From the NCBI GenBank assembly GCA_041906305.1, contig JAYRJL010000001.1, forward strand, positions 1,364,001 to 1,428,000: a DNA stretch of 64,000 bases, written 5' to 3'. Made by a program: the position numbers and the translations under genes. Under the pieces are notes generated by a model. That model ran no database searches, was not told the DNA's origin, and saw only the letters and a program-made list of their open reading frames with translations. This stretch comes from SHVZ01 sp041906305. GTDB lineage: Bacteria > Pseudomonadota > Alphaproteobacteria > SHVZ01. Positions 63,220-64,000 of this stretch are shown here, piece after piece (position 1 is the stretch's first letter; each line of letters starts with the position of its first letter).

Positions 63220-64000
63220 CTACCCGTTGAACGCCTTGCCCACCACCTTCGTCAACTCGGCGGGCGCCACCGGCTTCTTGAGGAAGGCCTGATCGAGCGT
63301 CGGATCGGCGAAGCGGGCGCCGGCGGCCTTGATCGCCGTGTCCGGCACTTTCTCCAGCTTCGTGTAGAACGGGTGATGATGCGCCCGGTATGGATTGTTC
63401 CGGGCGGCGTTGTAGCAGCTGATCATCGTCCAGCGCCGGTTGGCCGAGCGATTTTGGTCGGACCGGTGCAGCGTGTTGCAGTGGAAGAAGAGGCCGTCGC
63501 CCGGGTCCATCTCCGCGTGGACGAGCTCCAGGTGCTTCTTCGCCTCCTCAACGCGGCGGAGGTCGGCGCCCACCTGCTGCCCTTCGAGCAGGCCGTGGTC
63601 GAGGCGCCCCATCAGATGCGATCCCTTCAGCACCTGCAGGCAGCCGTTGTTCCGGTCGCTGCGATCGAGCGCGATCATGCAGGAGGCCATCAGCGGGAAC
63701 AGGCAGCCATTGTGGTACCAGTAGCCGTAGTCCTGGTGCCATTCCCAGGCGCCGCCCTCATGCGGCTCCTTCGCCGTCAGCTTCGAATGGTAGTGGTAGA
63801 CCTCGCCGCCGAGCAGATCCTCCATGGTGTCGACCATCCTCTCCGAGCGGGCGGCGAGACCGTAGACGCCGTCGCCCGGCTGGTTCCAGGTCACCATGCG
63901 CGTGACGAGGCCCTCGGAGTCGCCGCGATTGTAGAAGTTGGCGCGGACGGTCGGATCGCTCTCCATCGCTTCCCGCAGCAGCCGCGTCTCTTCGTCGTCG
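63220..64000 (-). CDS. Phytanoyl-CoA dioxygenase family protein (partial, 5' end beyond window)
   Basis: An Fe(II)/2-oxoglutarate-dependent oxygenase of the PhyH family; about 259 residues of the C-terminal part are visible and the frame is open to the window edge (DDEETRLLREAMESD), so the start lies beyond 64000. Iron ligands are in EWHQDYGYWYHNG (H, D) and FFHCNTLHRSDQN (distal His). NNGCLQVLKGSHLMG is the characteristic loop. These enzymes hydroxylate small organic acids or acyl-CoAs. It is convergent with the aminotransferase across the palindromic repeat. Confidence 0.9.
   Translation of the reverse strand, partial: DDEETRLLREAMESDPTVRANFYNRGDSEGLVTRMVTWNQPGDGVYGLAARSERMVDTMEDLLGGEVYHYHSKLTAKEPHEGGAWEWHQDYGYWYHNGCLFPLMASCMIALDRSDRNNGCLQVLKGSHLMGRLDHGLLEGQQVGADLRRVEEAKKHLELVHAEMDPGDGLFFHCNTLHRSDQNRSANRRWTMISCYNAARNNPYRAHHHPFYTKLEKVPDTAIKAAGARFADPTLDQAFLKKPVAPAELTKVVGKAFNG

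Overview
The window is one contiguous piece of a high-GC (by eye about two thirds G+C) alphaproteobacterial chromosome. Evidence for that is the family content and order: an aroK-aroB-CorC/HlyC block, a xerD-accA neighbourhood, DUF1285-NUDIX opposite a MoxR/DUF58/DUF4159 block, and a DUF4212 small subunit paired with its sodium:solute symporter. Rhodospirillales- or Reyranella-like bacteria would fit, but I cannot fix the genus from sequence alone. About 60 genes fill almost all of it, many overlapping by ATGA/GTGA. I see no rRNA, tRNA, CRISPR array, prophage or insertion sequence.

Layout. 1-997: DUF1285 and a NUDIX CoA-pyrophosphatase-like gene (cut by the left edge). 1037-7794: a four-gene MoxR / DUF58 / BatA-DUF4159 / large membrane protein operon. 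7795-9558: a membrane protein and a LysR regulator with a perfect operator-like dyad, opposite a small ORF. 9527-12519: hisS, a class I amidotransferase and a nitrilase-superfamily hydrolase. 12617-15639: an orphan glycosyltransferase, two doubtful small ORFs and a dienelactone-hydrolase-like secreted enzyme. 15636-20873: aroK-aroB-CorC-like protein, then an EF-G-like GTPase. 20974-24820: small membrane protein, exported protein, xerD, accA. 24845-30323: a D-serine-dehydratase-like PLP enzyme, an ECF sigma/anti-sigma pair with a candidate promoter, leucyl aminopeptidase, an SDR oxidoreductase, a MarR regulator.

30292-41625 is a transport and signalling region: three small membrane proteins, a VC_2705-type sodium:solute symporter with its DUF4212 partner, a hypothetical protein, a KdpD/KdpE-like two-component pair, an MHS-family MFS transporter with an extra extracytoplasmic domain, then a membrane-anchored DnaQ-like exonuclease translationally coupled to a CBS-DUF294 nucleotidyltransferase-like protein. 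The association of this symporter type with exonuclease and CBS-DUF294 genes recalls acetate-uptake regulons of other proteobacteria, so a carboxylate uptake and sensing module is the most economical reading.

41708-48182: ettA, an amidase, a TauE/SafE-type exporter with a divergent LysR gene, DUF1330, and mlaC/mlaA of the outer-membrane lipid-asymmetry system. 48392-53733 is a methionine/SAM-cycle operon (ArsR-methyltransferase fusion regulator, metF, metH), with an ArsR-type palindrome at its promoter. 53736-54924: a LysE-type exporter and an unrecognised protein. 55245-60646 is the most intriguing group: galE, a glycosidase-like/GT2 membrane fusion and an ABC exporter in tight tandem, which look like a self-contained machine to make and export a glycan. 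60643-64000: a secreted Kelch protein, a class III aminotransferase, a long palindromic repeat and a partial phytanoyl-CoA-dioxygenase-like gene.
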